A DNA stretch of 20,970 nucleotides from Pelargonium cotyledonis (GCA_036897625.1 JAYMTA010001245.1:1-20970), one strand, 5' to 3'; shown: positions 1-9,669, numbered from the stretch's first letter. Numbers and translations are program-made. Notes: a model not told the origin generated them from the letters alone.

Positions 1-2019
1 GTCTGTATGAGGGAGGTGTTTGGAGGATAAGGGTGGAGCTACCGGATGCTTACCCATATAAATCTCCTTCCATTGGCTTTGCCAACAAAATCTACCACCC
101 CAATGTTGATGAGATGTGAGTTCATGGATATTAAACACTATGTTCTTTCACTTGTTTCGATGCATAAATGCTAATGCTTCTATACGGGTTAGTTTCTAGT
201 ACCCATATCTGTAAAAAAATGTTCCGAGTCTTATGTATCTAGGTGTAATTCCGAGTTTCAGGTCTGGCTCGGTATGTTTAGATGTTATAAATCAAACGTG
301 GAGCCCCATGTTCGGTAAAAGATCCCATCATTTCACTTTCTTTATCGTTTGTTATATTTTCTCTGCTTGCGGAGTTTTGTATTGTTGTGATATATTAATT
401 GATTGTTTTTTTTTTCTTCCTTGTAGATTTGGTTAATGTATTTGAAGTGTTCCTTCCTCAACTTCTTCTGTACCCCAACCCATCCGATCCTTTGAATGGA
501 GAAGCTGCTGCTCTAATGATGCGTGACCGACCTACTTACGATGAAAGAGTCAAAGGTAGTAAACTTCTCCAATTTCGAAAACACCTACTTGTATGAATTT
601 GTTTACGTGGTTGATGAAACTCCTGCTGTGTTTTAGCATTTATTCAAATCCGATCGTTTTGAGTCATGAATTATCCTTTTCTTTATGCTCGATAATCGCA
701 CTAGGCTGGATTGAGGACAAGTAACATTTCCATCTGATGCTTATTTTGTTGTGGGTAAGCGAGTCAAGACAAACTTTCTAGTGAATCTGTCTAAAATGTT
801 AGGGGAAAAAGTCAGGGAGGTCCCTGAACTTTCAAAAAGTTACCAATGTGGTTACTAAACTTTATAAAAGCCAAACTAGTCATTGAACTTTGAGTGTTTA
901 GTTCCTTCTCCTATGGGCTTATGTTTGTATGTTTATCAATAACCCGACAGTCTTTCCCTTTTGCTTTTAATTTGGATGGCATCATTGTTCTGTTTTGGTG
1001 CATTTATGTGCAGTTGAGCACAAATTCTGTGTATGTATGTATGGCCAAACCATTTTCGTCATGTCCTTCAAAAGGCGATACCAAGTATTGATAATGTTTG
1101 TTTGATTGTCAACTGGTATCGTCATTTCAGATTTAAATATTTACTTTTGGAGTTTGAGCATCTATTACCTGAAACAGTTTTGTGAGAAAGTCTAAGTGCT
1201 TGGTGTTCAAGTGGCAATCCAAACCTACGACTAAAACGGGAAATTCGAGTTTCAGATCGGGTCCGGGTTGGAAATACCTAACCCAACCTGAAAGGGTTGT
1301 GGGTTTTGAATTGGATTTCGGGTTTGCCTGATCCGATTCGCCCTCAAAATTGAGTGATATATTTTATGCAATTCTTAGTAGAATCAATTCGTAGAATAAT
1401 CTATAATTGGCAATACTCATATATAGTTTAGTGTGGAAAAGTGAGATAACATATCTGTGGCTACCCTCAAAGTCTCTCATACTAGGTCATCAACATGATA
1501 CCTCAGAAGTAGGTTTTATCTTTGTAAAGCACCATAACATCGAATCGGTTACAGAGTTGACGATTCAGGTTCCAGGTTGTGTTTTTTGTTAAAGACCTTA
1601 CCCTAACCCGACTCACAAGGTGTGCGGATTCTGGTCAGGTCACATGTTTTGCAAGGAAAATGCGTGTGTTGCACAACCCAATGTGCATTTCTTCTATGAT
1701 GAACTCGACATCGACATTACCCGAAAATCAATCAAATCTACTATATGTGACCCATACCTGCATAAATGTTGGTCGAATTTCAGATGCTCTCGTTTTCGCA
1801 TCCAAATTGTTAGCTCTATGTTAGACGTACCACAATATGTATTATGCTGGATTCTCGTGTTTTATTAAACTGTGTCCATTTTCAGAGTATTGCGAGAAGT
1901 ACGCGAAACCAGAGGATATTGGGGCTGTGCCGGAGGAGAATTCTAGCGACGAGGAGCTGAGCGAAGAAGACAATTATGACTCCGGCGACGATGCTGTAGT
2001 CGGAGAAGCTGATCCTTAG
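1..2019 (+). CDS. UBC5: Ubiquitin-conjugating enzyme E2, plant UBC4/5/6 group (3' four exons, 5' partial)
   Basis: An E2 takes ubiquitin from E1 as a thioester on a cysteine and passes it on, usually with an E3, in cytosol or nucleus. Exons read as 1-115, 262-314, 427-555 and 1886-2019, all with GT-AG introns and a continuous frame (142 residues visible). Exon 1 gives the E2 beta-meander ([10 protein letters not shown]) and the HPN motif at 96-104. The catalytic Cys codon is 275-277 in [12 protein letters not shown]. Exon 3 gives [20 protein letters not shown]. Exon 4 is the acidic tail ([10 protein letters not shown]...), typical of the UBC4/5/6 group, which is related to yeast UBC8 and human UBE2H. 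About 42 N-terminal residues should lie upstream of the window. I see no defect in the visible part. The group assignment is firm; the choice among UBC4, 5 and 6 is not. Confidence 0.93.
819..894 (+). repeat. 31-bp periodic repeat unit (CCTGAACTTT type)
   Basis: Two 31-bp units (819-849 and 850-880) and a part of a third (881-894) share the core AACTTT about 9 to 11 bases into the first two units. Sequence of the form 'tccctgaactttcaaaaag' is, from my knowledge, common in dispersed plant repeats, sometimes near the ends of transposons. Here only one copy block is seen, with no matching inverted end nearby, so the parent element is not identified. Confidence 0.45.
1206..1818. mobile_element. 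Possible non-autonomous hAT-like element in the E2 intron
   Basis: The right edge, read on the minus strand, is TAGAGCTAACAATTTGG. It closely resembles the terminus of the small hAT-like element at 12776 (TAGAGCTGGCAATTTGGG). The left edge (TTCAAGTGGCAATCC) is a weaker match. Between them the sequence is full of GGGTT, GGGTCCGGGT and AACCC words, as seen in subterminal regions of many plant hAT relatives. I could not find a convincing 8-bp target duplication, so the left limit is an inference. Confidence 0.35.
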
Positions 2020-3047
2020 GTGCATAACAATGCATGGCTCTCTCATTTGCCTCTAACCTTGTTCTGTAAAATGTACATGATATATATATCTATATATATT
2101 ATTCAGTTTCAGGAGAAAATTGGAATTTGTCAAAACTGAAAACTAATGGAAAAATTCCTACACCTTCCCTAGTCTTTAGATTTCAATGGTGTTTTGTGTA
2201 ATTATTTTGAATAGTTTCTTAATATTTCAAATATTCATTTAATGCTTGATACTATAATATGCTTGCATTTCTACATCTTTAAGTACTGCTTGGATTATAA
2301 ATCAAATGTGAACGGTTCATTCACATTTTGTTCATTTTTACATACCGTAGTGCTTTAAATATTCGGTAGAGATCTTATTCTCCCGCTAAATATGTGTTGA
2401 TATTCGCATAATGTTTTTGCAACCTCTTAGATGCTTCTAGGGATCGATTTTGCTTATGGATGATTGTTTGGCACTTGTCAATAGTTTTGACAATGGCGAT
2501 TGTACGTTTGTAAATCGTTAAGCGAATTCGGTGGCTTATGAGCTTGCTTGACTTCCTAATTCTGAGTAAGAAGGTTTTATATTTACATTGGGGAATGTCT
2601 CGAGTTCTATTTCTAGTATTGTAAGTTTGGATTTAGGGTTAGATGAAATTTGATTTAGAAATTAGAATAGAAGCAAATGAATCAGGCTGAACTGGCCTTT
2701 CAATTTTATCTTCACGAATCACTGCGTTAGGGCTAGAGCCAACGGACCCGACACCCGACCTGAACTGAATTCGAAGTTGGTTAAGGTCGGGTTAATCATG
2801 TAAAATTTCTAGACACATCAAATTCCTCCACTATCGTCTATCTATCACCCAATTTAAGACTAATATGACAATAATTCTATCAATAACTCGAGTTTCCACT
2901 ACATCTCTCGTTATGAGAAAATAACTTTCAACAAATGAAGACAAAATATAACATTCTAAAATGAAAGACAACATGAACAAATGAGTTTGTAAGACTAAAA
3001 AATAAAAAAAAATGTTTTTTTTATTATTATAAGAAAATCATCAATTT
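2020..3047. other. E2 3' UTR and intergenic spacer
   Basis: The first 150-200 bases after the E2 stop should be its 3' UTR, including a TA-rich run at about 2079-2100. The rest is AT-rich spacer without an open frame of note. A short patch at 2733-2800 (TAGAGCCAACGGACCCG followed by CCCGACC and GGTCGGGTT words) resembles the GGGTT/CCGACC-rich repeats elsewhere in the window and may be another degraded hAT-like end. A/T runs at 3002-3030 separate it from the broken kelch-like gene. Confidence 0.6.
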
Positions 3048-4269
3048 CTATTCATAGATTAAGACTCGTCGTATTATTTGAGCCACACCATCCCCTCTGA
3101 CGATGTATGATTCAGAAGAAATAATATCAACGTCTAAAAACGTACAACAACATGGTTGAATGTATTCAGATTGAAAAATGTTCGTCGCGATCTTAGGATC
3201 AATTTTTCCGACGGCAGAAGATACAGAGAAAACAATAACGCAAATAACAAATTCATAGTTCCAACTAGAGTCGGAGACGGGGCCATAATCATAACTATAA
3301 ATGTAACACATTTTATCTTCTCCGATAGGAACATATACACCTCGGTATATGTAATTTTTGTTGCTGACGAGGACTAAAAATCGACGTTCCATGGGGCCCT
3401 TTTGCAAAACCTGAACAAGACATGCAAATTATCAACCTTGAGGAACTTCTCCATTTTGGACATTGCCCGCGAAACCATCCTGAAAGACAACCACTTTCCA
3501 ACGTCCAGTAACCATTTCCTAACCCGCATGTCAAAAACAGAGAAATTGTCCATTCCGGTGTCTACGTAGAGCTTCTTCCCGAGAACAAAGTGATTCAATG
3601 GCCCGGATCCAAGACAATATGAAGGTAATCGACTCCTAAGACGAGAAACAGGATTATAAACCTCAAAACCTCGTTCCCAGTTCTTATCTTCCCATTTAGA
3701 ATAGAAAAGGGATTTGCCCGGAAGGACATAAAGCATATCATCTATGACCTCAGAAATAGGATTAGGCTTCCCCGTCTGCATAATACGTAGCCTTACTAAT
3801 TCAACCTGCAGCGGCAATATTCTATACGAGGATTTTTGCTTGAGCTGTAGATATCTACTATTGCCTAGGAATTATGTTATCCTACTTCAAGTACGGCAAA
3901 ACGACATTCCTTTTTAATTCTATGTTCGCCGTCGAGGTTGTGAGTGCTGAATAGACGAAAGATAGCATCACTGTAACGATAATGCCAAAAGCGGGGATGA
4001 GATGAAACTCCAAATCCGATAAACCATGGATCAAATCTACAACTATCCCAGAAGGGAGTATATGGACCTGTTTTAAGAAGTTCACCACCAATCATCCAAA
4101 ATTGGCCATGGACAATGTTGATACCTGCACCTACCGGAAGACACTCTTTGGGAAATTCCATAAGTACATTCAAAGATTTGGAAAGCTTATTGTCACGATT
4201 CTAACTCACCGAATATAGATGATCCATAGTTTGCAGGTAAAGATAACGCCCGGGTTCTTCTTCCCCCAT
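3048..4269 (-). pseudogene. Kelch/beta-propeller-like plant protein, broken copy
   Basis: Reading the minus strand from an ATG at 4269-4267 (MGEEEPGRYLYLQTMDHLYS), about 390 residues of one protein can be followed to a stop at 3050-3048. Kelch-like features are a GINIVHGQFWMIGG segment (GG at the end of a blade), FEVYNPVSRLRSRLP, LGKKLYV, and FSVFDMRVRKWL. Such propellers serve as protein-interaction scaffolds; no F-box is seen in front. The frame is hit by an in-frame TAG at 4203-4201, a frameshift near 3865-3880 (stop TAA 3879-3877) and another near 3375-3410. A 41-base GT-AG path across the middle break exists but is too short for a plant intron. I infer a recent host pseudogene or a poorly preserved gene; sequencing errors could mimic this. 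Exact family is uncertain. Confidence 0.6.
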
Positions 4270-5809
4270 TTCTTCAAATTTCTAACGTAGACATCAACGT
4301 ATTATTAGGAAATTCTAAGAATTCAGCAAGAACAAGGTGTTTAACCATCTAAACTCTTCAGTTTCAATCATATTTCAAATTAATTATTCGAGCATATAGG
4401 TGCGCAAACACTTAAGTGTTTGCTGGAGAGTGAATCAACGACTGAATCTCTATTTGTTCACTGAATCCGACCAGATCCAATGGAACCCATCAAATCTATA
4501 CTCTTCGGTTTCAACCGTAAATATAAATTTTGACTTGCAAAATTAAACAAGATCGAATCAAATGGAACCCATAAGAATTTAGGAGGATCTAAGGTTTACA
4601 ACAATCTACAATCTTTGCATCACAACCAATATTCAAAAAGTATATAGTAAATATATCGAACCTGTGACTGAGCAGAAGAGAGAATATAAACTCAATCTGG
4701 ATTGAGGGTTTTATGTTAAAAATGGATAAATCCACCATATCTCTTTCAAATAGAGTTTATATATATATAAATATGTATAAGTTAATAATTTATTAATTCA
4801 AATCAAACGATAACAAAGACGACATAAAATTTGGGGTTTGAAAATCAACCCACTAAAAAATATCTAACAAAAATCGAAAACATAACTAATTTGTGGACCG
4901 GTACACAAACAAAATAAAAAAATAAAAAATTGACACTACTAATCTGAGTCACAATGACTTAAACATCTCGAATATTCAAATCAAAGGCATTAGAATCCTC
5001 CCCATCAGTCTGAATTATCAATAGTTGAAGGCACTAGAATCCTCCCATCAAGCCTGAAGAGCACGAACAACTGAGAACGATTGTACTTGGAGTTCAAGGC
5101 GACCACGTGAATAGCTTTGCCGACGGTACCTCGCAACCATTGGGTATGTCATCCGATTGGACGACAAACTTAAAGGTTGATCCAATGACTCTGGTCCAAT
5201 CACCACCTTACATGTCACTTTCTCATTATTTGCAACTACCTCTTGTTATTCTACGTGCACACCAATAAAAAAACCTACCGCGAATCTACGTCGTACTGCG
5301 AAAAAAAAAATTAACAACCCAAAACTTGCTATCAAAGCAAGACTCGCTATCTTAACGAGAAAGACCGCAATTTGTTATATACAAATTCAAAAGAGTGTCG
5401 CCGCTTTGAAAATTAAAAGTAGTTATAGTCGAACAAAAACTCTAATCGACTCTCATGACAACAAAAAAATCTCTTTTAAATAGAGTTAAATGTTAATGAT
5501 GGGAACTTACAATAACATTTTTTTATGAAGGAGCTACAATAACGTTATTTATTGCAATGGTGAATAATTTTATATTTCTTATCTTTTGTATTGATTGATG
5601 ATGACATACTATTGATTTTTAATATTAAAAAAACTCATACGTGATTATAATATGTCATGTGTCCAATACACTTTATAAACTTACATTTTACATCAAAAAC
5701 TTTTGGAAAGATGATGGTCTCATATATGTCGAATTATTATTCGTTAAAATTAATTTTAAATTATAAAAAATGAATTTTTTTTCTCATAGATTTACTTCAA
5801 AAAAAGTTA
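4270..5809. other. AT-rich spacer with one unrecognised coding-like stretch
   Basis: Mostly AT-rich DNA without clear genes. A direct repeat of about 29 bases (4986-5014 and 5030-5058, offset 44; core AGAATCCTCCC) lies next to a GC-richer patch at 5020-5250. On the minus strand this patch stays open for about 66 codons (5245 to 5048, reading ...CKVVIGPESLDQPLSLSSNR...), and a second frame reads KAIHVVALNSKYNRSQLFV. I do not recognise either. It may be an old gene remnant. Confidence 0.4.
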
Positions 5810-6021
5810 CAAACTGTGAGAGAAATTTTTTCGTCACAGTTCTATCACAAATTGTGACTAAATCATATTTTCTGTCACAGATACATATTTGTGACGAAAA
5901 TTTTTGTCACAATCACTTGTGACAACCTAAACAATGACAAAAATATTATGTTATAGTTCTGTCACAAATTACATTTTGTGACAAAAAAATTCGTCACAAA
6001 TCGCGAGTATTTTTTGTAGTG
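5810..6021 (-). mobile_element. CACTA (En/Spm) transposon terminus with subterminal repeats
   Basis: On the minus strand the segment begins CACTACAAAAAATACTCGCG at 6021, the classic CACTA-type end. Over the next 200 bases it carries about ten copies of a GTCACAAA/TTTGTGAC word in both orientations, with palindromic pairs such as TTTGTGACGAAAATTTTTGTCACAA split around 5889-5912. Such arrays are the subterminal binding sites of CACTA transposases. The element body should extend toward lower coordinates, but no second CACTA end and no transposase frame were found, so it is a truncated or deeply deleted copy. The 3 bases beyond the end are ATT. Confidence 0.7.
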
Positions 6022-6123
6022 ATTGTTATATATTTTGCACACACAAAATATTGTACAAAACCTGATACATTCAATATTTTTCTTAAATTATATAAACATA
6101 CTAATTTTACAACATTTGGAATT

Positions 6124-6139
6124 AACATTCTATCATATA
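6124..6139 (+). repeat. Left target-site duplication of the LINE-type retroposon
   Basis: AACATTCTATCATATA here matches AACATTCTTATCATATA at 7223-7239 except for one extra T. Matching direct repeats of this length on both sides of an A-rich-tailed insert are the mark of target-primed reverse transcription. Confidence 0.75.
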
Positions 6140-6400
6140 GACTAGTAAACGACAACAGGTAAGGCAAAGGGCGACTACGGCTCTTTTGGGGCGGCGACGG
6201 CTCACGTGGACGGTGGTGCTGGTCACTTGGTGGTCGTTCTCTTAAGTGTATTGCATGTAAGGTAACAAAGGACGTCTAGGATTTTTGGGTGTGTGGGGTT
6301 TTGAAGGCCGGTTAGGATTTTCGTTTGTGGCGGCTAGAGCTTCACCTCTATGGCTTTGAAGGGAGGCTATGGATTTCGTCTGTAGCGGCTATTGGGGGAG

Positions 6401-6760
6401 GGGAAATCTGGTTCGTCCTCTATTGTTGGCTGGATTTTTCTGAGTTGCAGGTTGTATTCGGTAAGTAGGAGGCGGAAAGTTTAGAGCGTAGACAACGGAA
6501 GGTTTAAGGCATGGGCATCATCATCGGAGTTCACGGCTATGACGGAGTTCAGTCCGAGAACAACGCTAGGTAAGGCGGAGGGGACATCTGGTTCGTCCTC
6601 TATTGTTGGCTGGATTTTTCTGAGTTGCAGGTTGTGTTCGGTAAGTAGGAGGCGGAAAGTTTAGAGCGTAGACAACGGAAGGTTTAAGGCATGGGCATCA
6701 TCATCGGAGTTCGCGACTATGGCGGAGTTCAATTCGAGAACAACGCTAGGTAAGGCGGAG
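6401..6760 (+). repeat. Tandem duplication, two 180-bp units, about 96% identical
   Basis: Unit A (6401-6580) and unit B (6581-6760) align without a gap. I count 7 differences in 180 positions, six of them transitions. The match extends a few bases to the left. The period is a multiple of three, but none of the frames stays open. The duplication lies wholly inside the LINE-type retroposon, so it arose within the element before or after insertion. Confidence 0.9.
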
Positions 6761-6850
6761 GTTTCACGGTCGGCGAACCTGAAGAACTAGGGTCTAGTTC
6801 GACAAGTGCATGTAGCAGTATTGGTCTGGCAGGTACAAGTGTATGTTCTT

Positions 6851-7030
6851 TGGTGGATACGTGTGGACATCCAACAGATTGGGGGGAAGGTTTACCCAGT
6901 GCTTCTGATTTGACTTATTTTTACGTACTAGAATTGATAGAGTATGAGGTTTTGAGATTAGTTTTTTGATGGATGTGTGTGGTCATCTGACATATTAGGG
7001 GGAGGGTATACCCAGTGCTCCTAATTTGGG
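6851..7030 (+). repeat. Diverged direct duplication with 116-bp offset
   Basis: The segment around 6851-6905 (GTGTGGACATCC...ACCCAGTGCTTCT) recurs around 6967-7022 (GTGTGGTCATCT...ACCCAGTGCTCCT). The shared word ACCCAGTGCT is exactly 116 bases apart. It is clearly older than the 180-bp duplication just upstream in the same element. Confidence 0.7.
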
Positions 7031-7222
7031 TTATATTTTAGAACTCAATTTGAAGGAGTACATGATTTTGGGTTCGAATATTTGGGTTTCGAAAGTTTCT
7101 GCTGCTGCTTTATGTTGCTTTAGTTTTAGTGGTTATTCTAGTTTTGTTAGGTCGTCTATCTCTTCTACTGTATTATTGTCGGTTTAAGTAATGAAATTTG
7201 ATAGTCTCCCGTCAAAAAGAAA

Positions 7223-7239
7223 AACATTCTTATCATATA
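7223..7239 (+). repeat. Right target-site duplication of the LINE-type retroposon
   Basis: AACATTCTTATCATATA directly follows the A-rich tail and repeats the sequence at 6124-6139 with a one-base indel. Confidence 0.75.
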
Positions 7240-7784
7240 AAATATCATTTAACTTGAAAATTGCGATGTCTCACCCACAGTCACGTATGAAATCAAAGCC
7301 AACCTTCTCATCTAGAGCACGAAAACCTCTAGAACATTTTTCGTGTTCTTCGCTTTTCATTCAAGATCTTCCATACATTTGTGTTGAAATCCTTATTCTC
7401 GTGCCAGAGGCAGTCCCCTGAACACACATTCGCGGTCTGCGCTTAACGGTGTGTTGAGTTGTGCAGATGACAGGTTTAGTCTCCCGAATTTGGAGCACCG
7501 GCCCAATATTGTCACCTGATTTAATAACCGAAATTGGACACCTTATTTTAACTCCAACAAGAAGACCAACTAAACGACATAATTTTCGATTATCAAAATT
7601 GACCAAGTTAAAATAGGCGAAACACACATAAATCTATGTGCGTGATTCACATAAATCTATGGCTCATTCTTAGAAGACGGAACTCAATTATGCTCTACTT
7701 ACAAGGAAAGCAAGAACTGGAAAAGCTCATGTTACTATGGGGAAAAGTAAATACCCTCACCTGATTACCCTTAACTCGAATACA
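7240..7784. other. Unassigned sequence between two LINE remnants
   Basis: No gene is recognised. A minus-strand open stretch of 88 codons (7627-7361) has no familiar motif. A 14-bp direct repeat (CACATAAATCTATG at 7625-7638 and 7648-7661) lies near its edge. Because a minus-strand LINE coding fragment starts just to the right, part of this stretch may be the 3' untranslated end of that LINE, but no A-rich tail (T run on the plus strand) marks its limit. Confidence 0.4.
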
Positions 7785-8160
7785 TTAACACAATAAGACA
7801 TATATAGGTTCTAATCCTGTACCTTGTCTTTGTATCTTCCTTAAAGTTATACTACCCTTCTTACCTAGACTTTGTGCTTGATCTTGTCCAAGGCAGCTGG
7901 AGTGATGGAGATCTTGTTGAAGACAGCCTACGTCATTTCGACACAGCCAAATAGTCCATAAAGCAACGATCGAAACACACCAGGAGCCAGCACCCTGAGA
8001 ATTTCTTTGGATACTGAATAAGATATGGCCATTGAGAGATAACAATGGAACTGACCTGACCACCATGATATAATCAAATTCCATAACTCTCTGTTCCAAG
8101 TACATTTTAAGAGAATATGATGACTGTCACCAAGCCCAAAGGAGTCAACCTCAAGAGCTA
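7785..8160 (-). mobile_element. LINE fragment: zf-RVT region at the end of a reverse-transcriptase ORF
   Basis: On the minus strand, DSHHILLKCTWNRELWNLI fits the zinc-binding domain that follows the reverse transcriptase in plant L1-type LINEs (His/Cys followed by R-x-LW). It is followed by ALWTIWLCRND, the usual 'W-x-IW-x-x-RN' signature, and then by AVFNKISITPAALDKIKHKV, again typical. These pieces fall in different frames (shift near 7950-7965 and back just after), with a stop between, so the copy is dead. The polymerase itself would lie at higher coordinates but is cut off where Copia sequence begins near 8160. The fragment may have been longer before the Copia element joined it. Confidence 0.7.
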
Positions 8161-9669
8161 CCAAGCCCCTTGGGCTCATACGCACGAACGTTTGTGGACC
8201 GATTAAACCGCCATCTTTTGGTAAGAGTAGATACTTTCTCCTATTTATTGATGATTATTCAAGAAAAACGTGGGTGTATTTTTGGAAGGAAAAATCGGAA
8301 GTGTTCGACAACTTTGAGAAGTTCAAAGCACTTGTTGAAAAGGAAAGTGGCCTAGTTATCAAGGCCATGAGATCCGATCGAGGTGACGAGTTTACATCGA
8401 ACGAGTTCAAAGAATATTGCGAGGATAATGGAATTTGACGCCCTTTAATGGTTCCTAGATCTCCTCAACAAAATGGAGTGAATCGAACCATACTCAACAT
8501 GGCTCGAAGCATGCTAAAAAGCAAAAGAATGCCTAACGAGTTTTGGGCAGAAACGGTAGCTTGCGCGGTTTACTTGACAAATCAGTCTCCAACAAAAAGT
8601 GTGCACGAGGAGACCCCACAAGAAGCATGGAATGGAAGAAAGTCTGGAATCTCACACTTGAAGGTCTTCGGAAACATTGCCTATGTGCATGTACCCGATG
8701 AGAAGAGATCCAAACTTGATGACAAAAGCGAAAAGTATGTCTTCATTGGTTACGATTCAAGTTCAAAAGGGTACAAGCTTTACAACCCTATAACCAGGAA
8801 GACTCTCATTAGTCGCGATGTGGAGTTCGATGAAGAAGAAACATGGGATTGGAATACGCAAGAAAACTAGTACGGCTTCCTTACTTTGAAGAAAATGAAG
8901 ACGAAGAAGAAGAAGAAACGGTTCAACCAATGATAGAAAAGGCAGGACAAGAACCGCAAGAACCAAACACTCCATCGGCCGCACCAATAGAAATGAAGAT
9001 CAAGGATCGTCATCAAACGAGAAGAAACCACATGCTAGAAGTTTACAAGATCTTTATGAGGCAACCGAGATCCAGGATGACATTAACCTCTTATGTCTTT
9101 TTGGTGATTGTGAGACTCTGAGTTAGCAAGAAGCAACGGAAAGTAAGAATGGAGAGATGCCGTGGACGAAGAAATCAAGCCAATCACGAAGAATAATACG
9201 TGGGAGCTAGCTACACCTCCACAAGGACACAAGGCGATTGGAGTCAAATGGTTCTACAAAGAGAAGAAGAAGAAGAAGTCACAAGAACAAGCAGCGAACA
9301 TCTTTACCAAGCCACTCAAGCAAGATGCATTTGTCAAGTTACGAAGTGTCCTTGGAATCACAACTTTAAGGGAATGTTGAAAATATAAACTTGATTTGAG
9401 TCTTAGTCTTTGGGCTTTAGGTTTTGGGACTTGGGCTTTGGTCTTAGACAAATTAGTATTAGGCTCATTTGTATTAAGTATTCAATTTTCTAGAATGATC
9501 TTGTACTTGTTAGAACAGTTGTGTAGTAGTGAGAAATATCTAGATTGGGAGAGATCTCTAGAATGGTGTTGTGTCTAGAAATTTCTTTAGAGTATTATAA
9601 ATAAAGGTTTACCTTACCACTTTGTATCAAGTTAAGAATCAAAGTTTCCTCTTCCAAAAGAGTCACCAA
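8160..9669 (+). mobile_element. Ty1/Copia LTR retrotransposon fossil, broken
   Basis: Plus-strand fossil of a Ty1/Copia polyprotein with its 3' LTR. Parts recognised in order: integrase core (FLLFIDDYSRKTWVYFW, then a PRSPQQNGVNRT segment at about 8455), the Copia-type stretch after the core (LKVFGNIAYVHVPDEKRSK, about 8660-8720), an acidic linker, the start of the polymerase domain (NNTWELATPPQGHKAIGVKW, about 9190-9250), the tail of RNase H (AANIFTKPLKQDAFVKLRSV, about 9295-9350) and the LTR. Gag, protease, most of the polymerase and a 5' LTR are not seen. The element is dead, with roughly four or more breaks. Its left edge abuts a minus-strand LINE fragment. Age cannot be estimated from one LTR. 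Confidence 0.85.
9375..9669 (+). repeat. 3' LTR of the Copia fossil
   Basis: The LTR begins TGTTGAAAATATAAAC directly after a purine-rich stretch (TTTAAGGGAA), which serves as the likely polypurine tract. A TATA-like TATAAATAAAGG lies at about 9596-9607. The right limit is approximate: the sequence CACCAAC near 9664-9669 would be a plausible partner of the TGTTG start, but no target duplication was found to fix it. Confidence 0.65.

Larger units (their letters stand above)
556..1885 (+). other. Long third intron of the E2 gene
   Basis: This 1.33-kb intron (donor GTAGTA, acceptor TTTTCAG) separates the catalytic-core exon from the acidic-tail exon. It is much longer than the two introns before it (146 and 112 bp). 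It contains a 31-bp periodic repeat near 819-894 and a stretch rich in GGGTT/AACCC words at about 1206-1818 with hAT-like ends. I see no coding exon in it: the open stretches inside have no recognisable protein content. Confidence 0.75.
6140..7222 (+). mobile_element. Non-autonomous LINE-type retroposon, about 1.08 kb
   Basis: The insert is bounded by a 16/17-bp direct repeat and ends on the plus strand in TAATGAAATTTGATAGTCTC followed by CCGTCAAAAAGAAA, a 3' end like those of plant L1-type LINEs. The first 650 bases are G-rich and GC-rich compared with the flanks, and the last 250 are T-rich. No open frame above 60 codons occurs inside, so no ORF1 or reverse transcriptase is visible; it must have moved with enzymes supplied by another LINE or be an internally deleted LINE. 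It contains an exact-period 180-bp tandem duplication and a weaker duplication with a 116-bp offset. It sits about 100 bp from the CACTA end. Confidence 0.65.

Noticed and set aside
1198-1826. 8-bp target duplication around the hAT-like segment in the E2 intron
   Set aside because: GCTTGGTG on the left and TGTTAGAC on the right do not match beyond chance at any nearby offset I tried.
1407-1868. Three plus-strand open frames of 61-82 codons in the E2 intron
   Set aside because: They lie in repeat-like intron sequence between well-defined E2 exons and have no protein features.
3156-3377. Plus-strand open frame of 73 codons
   Set aside because: It is the antisense shadow of the kelch-like remnant, whose minus-strand reading has recognisable protein content.
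3839-3880. A 41-base GT-AG intron joining two frames of the kelch-like gene
   Set aside because: It would keep the frame but is well below the usual minimum intron size in plants, so a frameshift is more likely.
4935-4950. CACTACTAATC as the missing left end of the CACTA element
   Set aside because: It matches only the first six bases of the right end, lacks GTCACAAA subterminal words and is not preceded by ATT.
6401-6760. CRISPR-like or satellite array
   Set aside because: There are only two long contiguous units with no spacers, inside a retroposon in plant DNA.
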